Positions 44,519-54,185 of a stretch of DNA of 64,000 nucleotides are shown here, one piece after another. Under the pieces are notes generated by a model that ran no database searches, was not told the origin of the DNA, and worked only from the letters and a program-made list of their open reading frames with translations. Position numbers and translations under genes: made by a program. The stretch covers positions 2,642,920 to 2,706,919 of the forward strand of contig NZ_LR593887.1 in NCBI RefSeq assembly GCF_901538355.1. The letters run 5' to 3'. Each line of letters starts with the position of its first letter. The stretch's first letter is position 1. The stretch comes from Tuwongella immobilis (lineage in GTDB: Bacteria > Planctomycetota > Planctomycetia > Gemmatales > Gemmataceae).

Positions 44519-45382
44519 TCATTCGCTGATACGCTCCGCAGGCGGCGAAAGTTCGGTCCGATATTGCGGCGGAGTGCCCCAACGTAGCTTTTCTCGCAAA
44601 GTCCGGTAATAATTTTTCCCCGGCACGTTCACCCGCATGAACTGAACGGATGCCCGACGCACCTCAATGTACTGATCGCGCAACAGGGGGAAGTGTTCTT
44701 GACCATCCAACGAAAGCCATGCTCCGTCGCTCTGATGAGTTTGTATGCGAAAGACCTTGTCTGCCGATTCGACCAGTGGCCGTGTGGTCAGCGTATGCGG
44801 GCTGATCGGCGTCACCACAATCGCAGCCATCTCTTGGCCCAGAATCGGCCCACCTGCGGAGAGGCTGTGGGCCGTGCTGCCGATCGGCGTGCTCAGAATC
44901 AATCCATCTCCGAGAAATCGCATGACTGTCTCATCATTCGCGGCGACTTCCAGGTTAATCATGTGAAACGGCGGCCCCGAGCGTACCACCACATCGTTCA
45001 GCACTAGATGCGAATGAAATCCATCCGGCATGCTCACGCGACATTCAAACATGAGGTGCTGCGTGATGCGGAACTCGCCCCGCGCAATCGACGGCAGAAT
45101 GGTGGAAATTTCGTCTACAGCGACATCGGCCAAGAAGCCCAATCGCCCTAAGTTGATTCCCAGAACGGGGATCTGATGATGGGCCATCTGGCGAACGGCA
45201 CGCAGAATTGCACCATCGCCGCCCAACACGAATGCCACATCGGCTTGCACGGTCGCAAGATTGTGGGTTTGTTCCAGATCGACGAGAACGAGTTCGCCAA
45301 ACTTCGGCAGTTCTTCGCGGAGCCGGGCGGCTTCTTCGCGGACTTGGGGTTTGGTCGCATTGCCGAGCATGACAAACCGCAT
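44519..45382 (-). CDS. nadK: NAD kinase
   Basis: This 287-residue protein has the NAD kinase marks: GGDG at 54-57 (VLGGDGAILRAV), the LGINLGRLGFLAD turn, a C-terminal DGLILSTPIGSTAHSLSAGGPIL segment and the LTTRPLV stretch. It phosphorylates NAD to NADP using ATP or polyphosphate, in the cytoplasm. It lies 91 bases downstream of dxs, behind a terminator-like hairpin (45413-45442), and upstream of the ABC-2 permease gene. Confidence 0.95.
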   Translation of the reverse strand: MRFVMLGNATKPQVREEAARLREELPKFGELVLVDLEQTHNLATVQADVAFVLGGDGAILRAVRQMAHHQIPVLGINLGRLGFLADVAVDEISTILPSIARGEFRITQHLMFECRVSMPDGFHSHLVLNDVVVRSGPPFHMINLEVAANDETVMRFLGDGLILSTPIGSTAHSLSAGGPILGQEMAAIVVTPISPHTLTTRPLVESADKVFRIQTHQSDGAWLSLDGQEHFPLLRDQYIEVRRASVQFMRVNVPGKNYYRTLREKLRWGTPPQYRTELSPPAERISE

Positions 45383-45412
45383 GCGAAAATCCGCCTGTCG
45401 CGAGAAACGAAA

Positions 45413-45442
45413 CCGGCGAGCACTCCCAGGAATGCTCGCCGG
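45413..45442 (-). terminator. Terminator-like hairpin after dxs
   Basis: CCGGCGAGCA (45413-45422) pairs perfectly with TGCTCGCCGG (45433-45442). On the minus strand the stem is followed by TTTCGTTT, so it should end the ispA-dxs transcript before nadK. Confidence 0.65.
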
Positions 45443-45473
45443 GGCTGTCCGTATTGTATGGCTCAGACGGGGA

Positions 45474-47399
45474 TCACGCCACCGGCAGATCCAGCGATTC
45501 CGATTCTTGGCTCACCTTGGCCCGTGCTTGGCGAACCGCTCGACAGAAGCCGTTGACATCCAACCCCATCTCGGCGAGCTGTTCGGCTCGTTCGGCGTGG
45601 TCGATGAATCGATCCGGAATCCCCAAGCGAACGATGTGCTGCGTGTTCAGCCCAGCGGAATTGCAGGCTTCCAGCACCGCGCTGCCAAAGCCACCTTCGA
45701 GGGTGCCTTCTTCGACGGTGAAGACCATCGGCATTTCTCGCACGGCCCGCAGAATCGTTTCGCGGTCCAACGGCTTACAGAATCGGGCGTTGATGACGCC
45801 AATCGACAAGCCATCTTCTTGCCGCAGTCGTTCGGCGGCTCGGAGGGCATCACCCAGGAGTGTGCCGAAGACGATGAACACGCCATCTTCGCCGGATTCG
45901 ATGACTTCGGCTTTCCCGACTTCCACCGGGGCCACCGTCCGCTGGATGGTTTCGAGATTGGTCTTGGGATAGCGCATCGACACCGAACCGGGATGCGTCA
46001 ACCCAAACTTCATCATCGGAGCCACATCGGCTTCATCGCCAGGTGCCATCACGGTGATGTTCGGGAACATACGCATGTAGGGAATATCGAACACGCCGTG
46101 GTGCGTTGGACCATCTGGGCCGACCACGCCGGATCGATCCAGCGTGAACATCACGGGCAAGTTCTGCAGCGCCACTTCCTGGAAGATTTGGTCAAACGAT
46201 CGCTGCAAAAAGGTCGAATAAATGTCGACAATCGGCCGCATTCCGGTCTTTGCCATCCCGGCGGCAAACGCAACGGCGTGCGATTCGCAGATGCCCACAT
46301 CGAAGAACCGATCCGGGAACGATTCGCGGACCTTCTCCAGTTTGTTGCCCTGGCACATGGCGGCTGTCAGCACTGCGACGCGGGGATTGTCTTGCATTTG
46401 TTGATGAATGCAGGCGCTGACCGCATCGGTGTATGCCTTGGATCCGCCGCGCTTGAGCGAGACGATCGTGCGTTCCGGCCCGATTTTCTCGAACACCGGC
46501 GGGGTGTGGTACGTGACCGGATCCGCGCTCGCTTGGGCGACGCCGTGCCCCTTTTCGGTCAGCACATGCAACAGGATCGGGCCTTTTTGCGATTTCAGAT
46601 CGCGGAGCAATTTTCGCAAATTCGGCAGATCGTGCCCATCGACCGGCCCAAAGTAGCGGAAGCCCATCTCTTCAAACAGCATGCCGCCTTTGAAGTAGGC
46701 TTTCAGGCCGTCACGCAATTGTTCGAGCGCCGATTGAGCCAAGCCACCGACAACCGGCAGCGATTCGAGAATCTTGTTGATCGTTCGCTTGCTGCCTTGA
46801 TAGAAATTCGTCATACGGCATTGGTCGAGGTACGAGGCCAGTGACCCCGTCCGCGGGCAGATGCTCATCTTATTGTCATTGAGAATGACGAGCAGATCGG
46901 TGCCCATGCCGCCGGCGTTGTTCAACGCTTCGAAGACGATCCCCGAGACAAGCGCACCATCGCCAATGACCGCGACCGACTTGCGATCGGATTGGCCCAT
47001 CAAATCATCGCCAACCTTCAGACCATGGGCGGTGGAAACGCTGCAACCCGCGTGCCCGGTGACGAATAGGTCGTATTCGCTCTCAACGGGGTTGGGGTAT
47101 CCCATCAACCCGCCTTTGGTGCGGATCGAATCAAATTGGGCATGTCGCCCGGTGATCAATTTGTGCGGGTAAATCTGGTGGCCGGTGTCCCAGATCAGAC
47201 GGTCTTTCGAGAAATCGTAAACCATGTGCAAAGCCATGCACAGCTCAACCACGCCGAGGTTGCTCGCAAAGTGAGCGGGGCGGATGCTGAGCACCCGCAC
47301 CAACTCATCGCGGATTTCCTGGGCGACGTGGGCGAGTTCCGCATCGCTGAGGCGTTGCAGATCGGCCGGCGATTGAATATTCGGCAGAATCGGACTCAT
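45474..47399 (-). CDS. dxs: 1-deoxy-D-xylulose-5-phosphate synthase
   Basis: This 641-residue thiamine-diphosphate enzyme condenses pyruvate with glyceraldehyde 3-phosphate in the first step of the MEP isoprenoid pathway. Seen: DTGHQIYPHKLITGRH, the ThDP-binding GDG...NN pattern in VIGDGALVSGIVFEALNNAG, and the transketolase-type DRSGVVGPDGPTHHGVFD block. I chose ATG 47399 because AGGAGGG lies six bases upstream; the frame stays open further, with another ATG at 47522. ispA lies just upstream, the same order as in many bacteria. Confidence 0.95.
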   Translation of the reverse strand: MSPILPNIQSPADLQRLSDAELAHVAQEIRDELVRVLSIRPAHFASNLGVVELCMALHMVYDFSKDRLIWDTGHQIYPHKLITGRHAQFDSIRTKGGLMGYPNPVESEYDLFVTGHAGCSVSTAHGLKVGDDLMGQSDRKSVAVIGDGALVSGIVFEALNNAGGMGTDLLVILNDNKMSICPRTGSLASYLDQCRMTNFYQGSKRTINKILESLPVVGGLAQSALEQLRDGLKAYFKGGMLFEEMGFRYFGPVDGHDLPNLRKLLRDLKSQKGPILLHVLTEKGHGVAQASADPVTYHTPPVFEKIGPERTIVSLKRGGSKAYTDAVSACIHQQMQDNPRVAVLTAAMCQGNKLEKVRESFPDRFFDVGICESHAVAFAAGMAKTGMRPIVDIYSTFLQRSFDQIFQEVALQNLPVMFTLDRSGVVGPDGPTHHGVFDIPYMRMFPNITVMAPGDEADVAPMMKFGLTHPGSVSMRYPKTNLETIQRTVAPVEVGKAEVIESGEDGVFIVFGTLLGDALRAAERLRQEDGLSIGVINARFCKPLDRETILRAVREMPMVFTVEEGTLEGGFGSAVLEACNSAGLNTQHIVRLGIPDRFIDHAERAEQLAEMGLDVNGFCRAVRQARAKVSQESESLDLPVA

Positions 47400-47532
47400 T
47401 GCGGACCCTCCTGGGGGCAAATCGATGCCTGTCGAATCTCCGGAGTCTGGAGTCTCTAAAGCGGTTCCAGCACATTCCGGGTGCGTCCGTGCGAATTCGG
47501 GTCGCTCTTGGGGCATCACCATCTCCAACCGT

Positions 47533-48459
47533 TCAACGATCGCGATCGAGCAGATACATCGCCACTTGTGCGAGCATCCCGCCCGCGGGGCCGAGCGGAG
47601 TGACCGCTTCGACCGCCAATCGACACAGCACATCCGCGCGTTGCCGACTCTCCTGAATACCCAGCAGTCCGGGGTAGGTTAGCTTGCCGCGCTCGGCGTC
47701 TTTGCCCACGCGCTTGCCCACCTCGGCGGTGCTTCCTTGTACGTCGAGTAGATCGTCCGTGATTTGAAACGCGAGACCGAATGAACGGCCATAGACATCG
47801 AATTGTTCGAGTGTCGAACGGCAGAAGCCTTCTGACCGTTCTGCCTGGGCTGCGTAAAGGCCCAAGCGTAATGCTGTTACTAATAGTGCGCCGGTTTTGC
47901 GGCGGTGGATATTTTCTAAATCCCCGACGGTTTCCGGTGTCGGCATCCGCAGTTGGGCATCGAGCCGATTCTCGGCGGCCAGATCCAGCACTTGTCCGCC
48001 GACCATGCCGACCATCCCCGCGCCTCGGGCCAACTCCAAGATGCTAACCGATGCGGTCTTGGCCGGGCAACGCTGGGCAATCACCTCGAAGGCGAGCGTC
48101 AGCAGGGCATCCCCCGCGAGAATCGCCAGAGCTTCGCCATATTGTTTGTGACAAGTCGGACGGCCGCGTCGCAAATCATCGTCGTCCATGGCCGGAAGAT
48201 CGTCATGAATCAACGAATAGGTGTGGATCATTTCGATCGCACAGGCACCCGGCAACGCTTGTTCAATGGTTCCACCGGCTGCTTCACAGGCCAAAATCGC
48301 CAACAACGGACGAAGCCGTTTGCCGGGGGCCAGCAGCGAATAGTGCATCGCCTCGCGGATCGCAGAGGGGGCATCCATCCGCGCGACAAGCTCCGCATTC
48401 AGATGGTGGTCCACCTGTTCTTGAATGAATTTCCAACGCTCTTGCCATGCGGTCGTCAA
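47533..48459 (-). CDS. ispA: Farnesyl/geranylgeranyl diphosphate synthase
   Basis: This 308-residue trans-prenyltransferase has the first Asp-rich motif DDLPAMDDDDLRRGRPT and the second in LAFQITDDLLDVQG, with GKRLRPLLA near the N-terminus. It adds isopentenyl units to make farnesyl or longer diphosphates. The start is a TTG at 48459 with GAGG eight bases upstream; the next in-frame Met would cut into the conserved N-terminus. It lies between xseB and dxs, forming the classic xseB-ispA-dxs order. Confidence 0.92.
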   Translation of the reverse strand: MTTAWQERWKFIQEQVDHHLNAELVARMDAPSAIREAMHYSLLAPGKRLRPLLAILACEAAGGTIEQALPGACAIEMIHTYSLIHDDLPAMDDDDLRRGRPTCHKQYGEALAILAGDALLTLAFEVIAQRCPAKTASVSILELARGAGMVGMVGGQVLDLAAENRLDAQLRMPTPETVGDLENIHRRKTGALLVTALRLGLYAAQAERSEGFCRSTLEQFDVYGRSFGLAFQITDDLLDVQGSTAEVGKRVGKDAERGKLTYPGLLGIQESRQRADVLCRLAVEAVTPLGPAGGMLAQVAMYLLDRDR

Positions 48460-48522
48460 CGAGGCAGCCTCAAGTGGGTTCTTCGCAGCGGAATCTCAAT
48501 TGTATGATAAGCAGCGATTGGC

Positions 48523-48858
48523 TCAAAAAGGGAGTTCATTTGTCGAGGAACCGCCAGAACTCGATCCTTCTGTGTAGGATTTGCGGCGCGAAGTGGGCTT
48601 TGTTGGCTCGACGGCGGAACGATGGTCGAACGACTGGAGCGTTGGTTTGCCCGATTCGTCAACCTGGGTAAGCTGGGTGATGCGTTGTTCGGTGGTTCGC
48701 AGGGTGGCATAACAGCGGCGAAGGAGGTTCACGCCGCGTTCGTACTGGGCAAGGCTGGCATCCAGGGTGGTGGTGCCATCTTCCAACGAACGCAAGATCG
48801 CGTCGAGTTCGGCGAGGTCTTGCTCGAACGTCGAAATCGAAGAATCGGCAGGTGTCAT
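48523..48858 (-). CDS. xseB: Exodeoxyribonuclease VII small subunit
   Basis: This 111-residue protein has the XseB core of two helices (FEQDLAELDAILRSLEDGTTTLDASLAQYERG) plus a Ser/Lys-rich C-terminal tail longer than usual. It partners XseA in the nuclease that degrades single-stranded DNA into acid-soluble oligonucleotides. Its ATG overlaps the xseA stop by four bases, so the two are translationally coupled. Confidence 0.92.
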   Translation of the reverse strand: MTPADSSISTFEQDLAELDAILRSLEDGTTTLDASLAQYERGVNLLRRCYATLRTTEQRITQLTQVDESGKPTLQSFDHRSAVEPTKPTSRRKSYTEGSSSGGSSTNELPF

Positions 48859-50192
48859 TGCGGTGCAGTTCCTGGTGCCACTGTCATCCCTGACCCGGAG
48901 GTAACCGATGCCTCCAGTGTGGGTGCTTCCAATCGTTCGATGCGGCTGATGATTTCGCCAGACGCCAGGGTCGTGCGAATCAACTGCCCTTCGTGAAGCG
49001 TATCGATCGAGCGAATCACCGGATCTTCGGAAGCCGAATCAATTCGGCCATCCGGCGATGATTCCGCAATCGTTCGGGTAAGGCTATAGCCGCGAGCGAG
49101 CACATTCAAGGGGCTAAGTGTCGCAATTTTGCCCGATAACGCGGCGAGTCGATCGTGTTCGCGCCGAAGTCGTTGCTGGATACTGCGATGCAATCGCTCG
49201 GAACGTTCGTCGAGTCGTTGCTCCCATTCGCGGATTCGTTCCAACGGGCGCCGCAAGGCACCGCGGTTGGCCAATTCGTTGAGTCGAGTGGTGGCGAGCT
49301 TCAACCGATTTTGCAGCCGATCTTTCAATCGCAAGTCACAGACTTTGATATATTCGGCGATCTCGGCGCGATCTGGAGTGGCCAAAGTCGCCGCTTGACT
49401 CGGCGTCGCCGCGCGCTGGTCGGCAACTAAGTCGGCAATGGTGACATCGATTTCGTGCCCCACTGCGGCAATGGTGGGCACCTGGGAGAGAAACAGCGCA
49501 TCGGCCACCTTCTCCGAGTTAAACGCATCCAAATCTTCAGATGAGCCGCCGCCGCGACCCAGAATGATCGTATCCAGCGGCAGGACACCCGTGCGATGCA
49601 GGCGATTGAGCAGGGCGATAGCCGACGCGATTTCGTCGGGTGCGGGATCGCCTTGCACGCGAACTCCGCGAATGACGACTTCGGTTGCCGGCCAGCGTTT
49701 GCCGAGAATCTCGAGCATATCCCGCACGGCCGCGCCGGTGGGACTGGTAACGAGGGCAATTCGCTCGGGGAACTTGGCAATCGGGCGCTTTCGTTGCGGA
49801 TCGAAATAGCCGCGCTGCAGCAGTTTTTCCTTGAGTTGCTGCAAGGCCAGTTCCGCAGCACCAATCCCCTTGGGGTGCATTTCTTCAATCAGGAACTGAT
49901 AGTTTCCACGCGGTTCATAGACGGTGATTTTCCCGCGGCAGACCACTTCCATGCCGTCCTTCGGCTCAAATCGAACGCGGAGATTCATGCCACGGTAGAA
50001 CACACAAGCGAGGGTGGTGAGCTTATCCCGCAGATTGAGATACCAGTGGCCGGAACTCGGCTTGGAAAGGCTGGAGATTTCGCCCGAGACCCAGACCGCC
50101 GGAAAGCCCGCTTCGAGCCGCCGCCGGATATCGCGGGTCAAATCGCCGACGGTCATCACCTCGATATCCGGTGGTAACTCCCGAAGTGCCAT
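48855..50192 (-). CDS. xseA: Exodeoxyribonuclease VII large subunit
   Basis: This 445-residue protein has the N-terminal OB-fold (VWVSGEISSLSKPSSGHWYLNLRD), the catalytic domain with TSPTGAAVRDML, GRGGGSSEDLDAFN and VGHEIDVTIADLVADQRAATPSQ, and a C-terminal helical and coiled region. It is the catalytic subunit of ExoVII. The ATG at 50192 follows the stop of the membrane glycosyltransferase gene by only four bases. Confidence 0.95.
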   Translation of the reverse strand: MALRELPPDIEVMTVGDLTRDIRRRLEAGFPAVWVSGEISSLSKPSSGHWYLNLRDKLTTLACVFYRGMNLRVRFEPKDGMEVVCRGKITVYEPRGNYQFLIEEMHPKGIGAAELALQQLKEKLLQRGYFDPQRKRPIAKFPERIALVTSPTGAAVRDMLEILGKRWPATEVVIRGVRVQGDPAPDEIASAIALLNRLHRTGVLPLDTIILGRGGGSSEDLDAFNSEKVADALFLSQVPTIAAVGHEIDVTIADLVADQRAATPSQAATLATPDRAEIAEYIKVCDLRLKDRLQNRLKLATTRLNELANRGALRRPLERIREWEQRLDERSERLHRSIQQRLRREHDRLAALSGKIATLSPLNVLARGYSLTRTIAESSPDGRIDSASEDPVIRSIDTLHEGQLIRTTLASGEIISRIERLEAPTLEASVTSGSGMTVAPGTAPQ

Positions 50193-50196
50193 GGAC

Positions 50197-51711
50197 TTAC
50201 CCTCGCTGGATTCGGACTACGGTGATGGGATCACCCTGCTGGTCGTTGCATCGCTGCACGATCGTAAGATGCTGGCCGGGCACGGCGGCGAACGGAGCAA
50301 CCTCGGGTTCGCGGAGCAGGGCATAGAACGGCTGGTCGCTCGGGCCAGAATCCGGGGCCAATAGTCGCTGTGCCGATCGTCCATAATAGAACAGCACCCC
50401 CTCATCCTTCAAGCGATAGATATACAAAATCTCATCGTCGGGCACGGCATCGCGGATCGTCTGAGCCGTCGCAACCACGCCGCGCTTCTCGGTGCGATCG
50501 GGCATGACATAGCCGACAAATGCCAGCTTGACGCCCAGCCAAATGGCGACTGTTGCCATCAACCCGCGACGCATCACCGGCGACCAATCGGGGCGGGCGC
50601 CCAAGTCGAGAATCGCCAGAAATGCCAAGATCGCAAGCCCAGGCGTCATCGGAAACGCATATCGGACAGCGTGTTCCGGCAGAATCGTCCAGAAGATCAA
50701 ATTCGGCCAACACCAAGCATGGGCAATCCGCAGCAGGCCGCGAATCGGGTCGGATTGTCGAAGCCAAAAGGATTGTCGTAGGGTGAGAAGGGCGAATGGG
50801 CCGAACGGCAGCGACGCCGCGAAGACCTGCCAGGGGAATAGCAGCGTCTCATGCCAGGGGTACGAGCGGCCTTTGTGGTTCGGGTCAAATCGCTGGATCG
50901 CCTCGGCTCCCACGGTGTCCCGCAGTCGGTCCCAACCGGCGACTTCGATGGCATGCCACGCCCATGCTCCAACGATGATGAGCATGACCACGCCGCCGAT
51001 CAGATGCCCGGCGGAGAATAGCCAGCGAATTGATCGCCCCGTCCGCCAATCGCAAACCGCGACTGTGAGAATCGCCAGGTAGAAAAACGCGGGAGCAGTC
51101 CATTTCGTCAGCACGCCGCCGGTCACCGCGAGCATCGCCAGCATCCACCAGCCATTCGCCGAGCGATTCTGCCCCGCGAAACTCGCCTCTCGACTGCGCG
51201 TCCATGCCAGCATCGCAAGCGTGACCCACATCACTTGCAACATGTCGATTTCTGCGCTGGGAGCCTTGTCCAGCCACAGAAGCGACATCGGCGTAAGCAT
51301 TGCCCCGATCAGTGCTTGCGTTGGTGAGAGAACTCGCCGCAACATGCTGTGAATCGCCAAAACGCTGATCCACGCTGCGACGATCGACGGAATGCGAGCG
51401 GAGATCGGCGTGACCTCTCCGAATGGCAGACTGGCGAGACAAATCGCGGCGTACATCCCCGGTGGTTTCGTCAGAAACGGGTCGCCGTAGAGCGTCGGCA
51501 CCAGCCAATCGCCGCGAAAGCCTTCCCAGGCGATTCGAGCCCGGAGCGACTCTGTGCGATAGAGTGTGCCGCTGGTGATCCCTGGCAGAAAGAGCAGGAG
51601 GCACCAGAGGCTCAGAAGCCAACCGTTCGCATTTCCGCGCAGGAAAGCCAAGGAACGATTGGCGGCCCGGTCAAGTGATGCCGTGAGACGCGGTGACAAT
51701 CCTGCGAGCAT
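50197..51711 (-). CDS. GT39/ArnT-like membrane glycosyltransferase
   Basis: This 504-residue protein has many hydrophobic segments in the first 370 residues and a soluble C-terminal region. The first outer loop has LYRTESLRARIAWEGFRGDW and YGDPFLTKPPGMYAA, the pattern of ArnT-type (GT83/GT39) enzymes that move sugars from lipid carriers onto envelope molecules; the acidic residue there fits the catalytic Asp/Glu. The acceptor is unknown. It sits between the ald and xseA genes on one strand, with gaps of 33 and 4 bases. Confidence 0.8.
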   Translation of the reverse strand: MLAGLSPRLTASLDRAANRSLAFLRGNANGWLLSLWCLLLFLPGITSGTLYRTESLRARIAWEGFRGDWLVPTLYGDPFLTKPPGMYAAICLASLPFGEVTPISARIPSIVAAWISVLAIHSMLRRVLSPTQALIGAMLTPMSLLWLDKAPSAEIDMLQVMWVTLAMLAWTRSREASFAGQNRSANGWWMLAMLAVTGGVLTKWTAPAFFYLAILTVAVCDWRTGRSIRWLFSAGHLIGGVVMLIIVGAWAWHAIEVAGWDRLRDTVGAEAIQRFDPNHKGRSYPWHETLLFPWQVFAASLPFGPFALLTLRQSFWLRQSDPIRGLLRIAHAWCWPNLIFWTILPEHAVRYAFPMTPGLAILAFLAILDLGARPDWSPVMRRGLMATVAIWLGVKLAFVGYVMPDRTEKRGVVATAQTIRDAVPDDEILYIYRLKDEGVLFYYGRSAQRLLAPDSGPSDQPFYALLREPEVAPFAAVPGQHLTIVQRCNDQQGDPITVVRIQRG

Positions 51712-51744
51712 GCGTCGGCCTCCTTGCCGAGCGGTGCCATGGAA

Positions 51745-52839
51745 TCAGGCGGCTTCGTAGCCAAACGTGGCGGCAACAGCTTTGTTGACAATCTTGCCCG
51801 AAGCGATGTTCAGCCCTTCGGCCAAGCCGGGGTTGCGCTGCATCGCCCGCTCCCAACCGTGATTCGCCAATTGCAGGGCATACGGAATCGTCACATTGGT
51901 GAGCGCGTAAGTGCTAGTTCGACCCACCGCACCGGGCATATTGGTGACGCAATAATGGATCACATCGTCGATGATGTAGATGGGCTCGGAGTGCGTGGTG
52001 GGCCGCGAGGTTTCGATGCACCCACCTTGATCGATCGCCACGTCGATGATGACCGAGCGCGGCGGCATCCGCTTCAGATCGTCACGACGAACCAATCGCG
52101 GCGCCCGCGCGCCAGGGATCAACACCGCGCCGACGACAAGATCCGCGCGGCTGATGCAATCGAGAATCGTATGTCGGTCGCTATACAGGGTTTGCACATT
52201 CCGCGGCATCACATCGTCGAGGTAGCGCAATCGGTCCAAGTTGACATCCAGCAGCGAAACCCGCGCTCCCAGCCCGGCAGCGACTTTGGCGGCATTCGCG
52301 CCGACAATCCCACCGCCCAACACGACCACATTCGCCGGGGCAACGCCGGGCACACCGCCCAGCAGAATGCCACGACCTTGGAACGGACGTTCCAGGTACT
52401 TTGCCCCTTCCTGGATGCTCATGCGGCCCGCCACTTCCGACATCGGCGTCAGCAGTGGCAGCGTCCCCTTGGCATCGCGGATCGTTTCATATGCGATGGC
52501 AATCGCGCCAGATTGCATCACCGCCTTGGTGAGATGCTCATCTGCCGCGAAGTGGAAGTACGTAAACAGCACCTGGCCGGCACGCAGATGCGGCCATTCC
52601 ATCGGCAGCGGCTCTTTTACTTTGACGATCATTTCCGCTTGTTGCCAAACGGTGGCAGCTTCCGGAATCAGCTCGGCACCCGCGCGCTCGTAATCCTGAT
52701 CCGAAATTCCCGAGCCTTCGCCCGCACCGGATTGCACCAGCACCCGATGCCCAGCGTGAGTGAGTTCTTCCACTCCAAACGGAGTCATGGCAACTCGGGA
52801 TTCATCGGTCTTGATTTCACGCGGAATACCAACAATCAT
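51745..52839 (-). CDS. ald: Alanine dehydrogenase
   Basis: This 364-residue protein starts MIVGIPREIKTDESRVAMTP, carries VKVKEP, the FTYFHFAAD segment, SIQEGAKYLE and the Rossmann GGGIVGANAAKVA, all typical of alanine dehydrogenase (L-alanine plus NAD to pyruvate, ammonia and NADH). The length is close to the usual 370. I chose ATG 52839 with GGAGCGG upstream. It diverges from the aldo/keto reductase gene, with about 300 bases between. Confidence 0.93.
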   Translation of the reverse strand: MIVGIPREIKTDESRVAMTPFGVEELTHAGHRVLVQSGAGEGSGISDQDYERAGAELIPEAATVWQQAEMIVKVKEPLPMEWPHLRAGQVLFTYFHFAADEHLTKAVMQSGAIAIAYETIRDAKGTLPLLTPMSEVAGRMSIQEGAKYLERPFQGRGILLGGVPGVAPANVVVLGGGIVGANAAKVAAGLGARVSLLDVNLDRLRYLDDVMPRNVQTLYSDRHTILDCISRADLVVGAVLIPGARAPRLVRRDDLKRMPPRSVIIDVAIDQGGCIETSRPTTHSEPIYIIDDVIHYCVTNMPGAVGRTSTYALTNVTIPYALQLANHGWERAMQRNPGLAEGLNIASGKIVNKAVAATFGYEAA

Positions 52840-53141
52840 ACTACCGCTCCAGATGGGCATCGAGGGCATCCGATTCAAGCAATCGAATGCATCCAGTGGG
52901 GATTGTTGCAGAACCGTGATTTCGGATGCAAGATCAACTCGCTATTCCAATCCGCCGAATCACCGCAATTTCACATCCCGTTTCGGTCACCAAAATTCGG
53001 TGCAGCAGGACGTGCGGATCGAATCCCCTGCGGGGCCGGGAACCGTCTCGGCTCAAACGCCTTTCCCGGGAATCGGCTTGCGTTCCGGGCACCCCGGCGA
53101 CACCATCACAACAGATCATTCGATTCGAGGAGGATTACACG
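52840..53141. other. Divergent intergenic region ald/aldo-keto reductase
   Basis: A 302-base region holding the promoters of both genes. I see the GAGGAGG site of the plus-strand gene (53127-53133) but no convincing -35/-10 pair on either strand. Confidence 0.5.
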
Positions 53142-54113
53142 ATGCGAACCCGCAGTTTTGGGCGGCTCGGCTGGCAAGTCAGCGAAGTGGGGTACGGAAT
53201 GTGGGGACTCGCCGGCTGGTCCCAACGCGACGATGAGGAGACGCAGCGGGCTTTGCAGGAGGCAGTCGATCTGGGCTGCACCTTCTTCGATACCGCATTG
53301 GCATACGGCGATGGCATCAGCGAGCAGATGCTCGGATCGCTGGTCCGAGCCAATCCGGGGCGCGGTCTGATCGTCGCCAGTAAGATTCCGCCCAAGAATC
53401 GACAATGGCCATCGCGTCGCGGCACGCCCATTGCAGAAGTGTTTCCCGCGGATTACATCCGGCAATCGGTCGAAGCGAGTTTGACGCATCTGGGAATGTC
53501 GTCGATGGATCTGATCCAGTTCCACGTCTGGGAAGAAGCCTGGGCGACCGACCCAAACTGGCAGAAAACGATTGAGCAATTGAAGCAGGAAGGCTTGATT
53601 CGCGGCGTTGGACTCAGCCTGAATCGTTGGGAGCCCGAAAACGGAATTCAGACCCTACGCACCGGCTTAATTGATGCGGTGCAGGTGATCTACAACATTT
53701 TCGATCAAGCCCCGGAAGATAATCTGTTTCCGATTTGCGATGAGCTGCAAGTCGCTGTCATTGCACGGGTTCCGTTCGATGAAGGGAGTCTCACAGGGAC
53801 GCTCACCAAGAATTCTTGCTGGCCGGAAGGGGACTGGCGCAATAGTTATTTTGTGAAGGAAAATCTGGAAGCTACCGTTGATCGAGTCGAACAACTCCGT
53901 CCCGAACTGCCAGAATCCATGAGCATGCCCGAAATGGCTCTGCGATTCATCTTGAGCCATCGCACGGTCTCCACCGTGATTCCCGGTATGCGAAAGCGAA
54001 ATCACGTCCAAGCAAACCTTGCCGCCAGCGAGCATGGCCCGCTAAGCGAGGAATTGCTGGGACGATTGCGTTTACATCGTTGGGATCGTCAGCCAACATC
54101 GTGGTCGCAGTGA
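53142..54113 (+). CDS. Aldo/keto reductase
   Basis: This 323-residue TIM-barrel oxidoreductase shows the catalytic tetrad: Asp and Tyr in FFDTALAYGDGISEQMLG, Lys in IVASKIPP and His in IQFHVWEEAW. The NADPH-binding end includes STVIPGMRKRNHVQANLAA. The pattern fits the AKR sub-group acting on diverse sugars or carbonyls. GAGGAGG precedes ATG 53142. It is upstream of the ribosomal block and transcribed in the same direction, but that block has its own promoter. Confidence 0.92.
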   Translation: MRTRSFGRLGWQVSEVGYGMWGLAGWSQRDDEETQRALQEAVDLGCTFFDTALAYGDGISEQMLGSLVRANPGRGLIVASKIPPKNRQWPSRRGTPIAEVFPADYIRQSVEASLTHLGMSSMDLIQFHVWEEAWATDPNWQKTIEQLKQEGLIRGVGLSLNRWEPENGIQTLRTGLIDAVQVIYNIFDQAPEDNLFPICDELQVAVIARVPFDEGSLTGTLTKNSCWPEGDWRNSYFVKENLEATVDRVEQLRPELPESMSMPEMALRFILSHRTVSTVIPGMRKRNHVQANLAASEHGPLSEELLGRLRLHRWDRQPTSWSQ

Positions 54114-54156
54114 GTGAAGAATTCACAAGATGCCGGTTGGAGATGGTTAAGATCCC

Positions 54157-54185
54157 TTGACAGGTGGGAAAGTGGGCTTTACGTT
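54157..54185 (+). promoter_or_regulatory. Promoter of the ribosomal S10-spc gene block
   Basis: TTGACA (54157-54162), a 17-base spacer, TACGTT (54180-54185). The -35 is perfect and the spacer ideal. Transcription would start near 54192, about 55 bases before the rpsJ start. Confidence 0.75.

Noticed and set aside
45261-46844. 527-residue open frame on the plus strand
   Set aside because: It lies entirely antisense to dxs; its protein sequence has no domain and shows the His/Arg-rich composition that results from reading a codon-biased gene backwards.
51724-53370. 548-residue open frame on the plus strand
   Set aside because: Antisense to ald and overlapping the aldo/keto reductase start in another frame; composition like other shadow frames.
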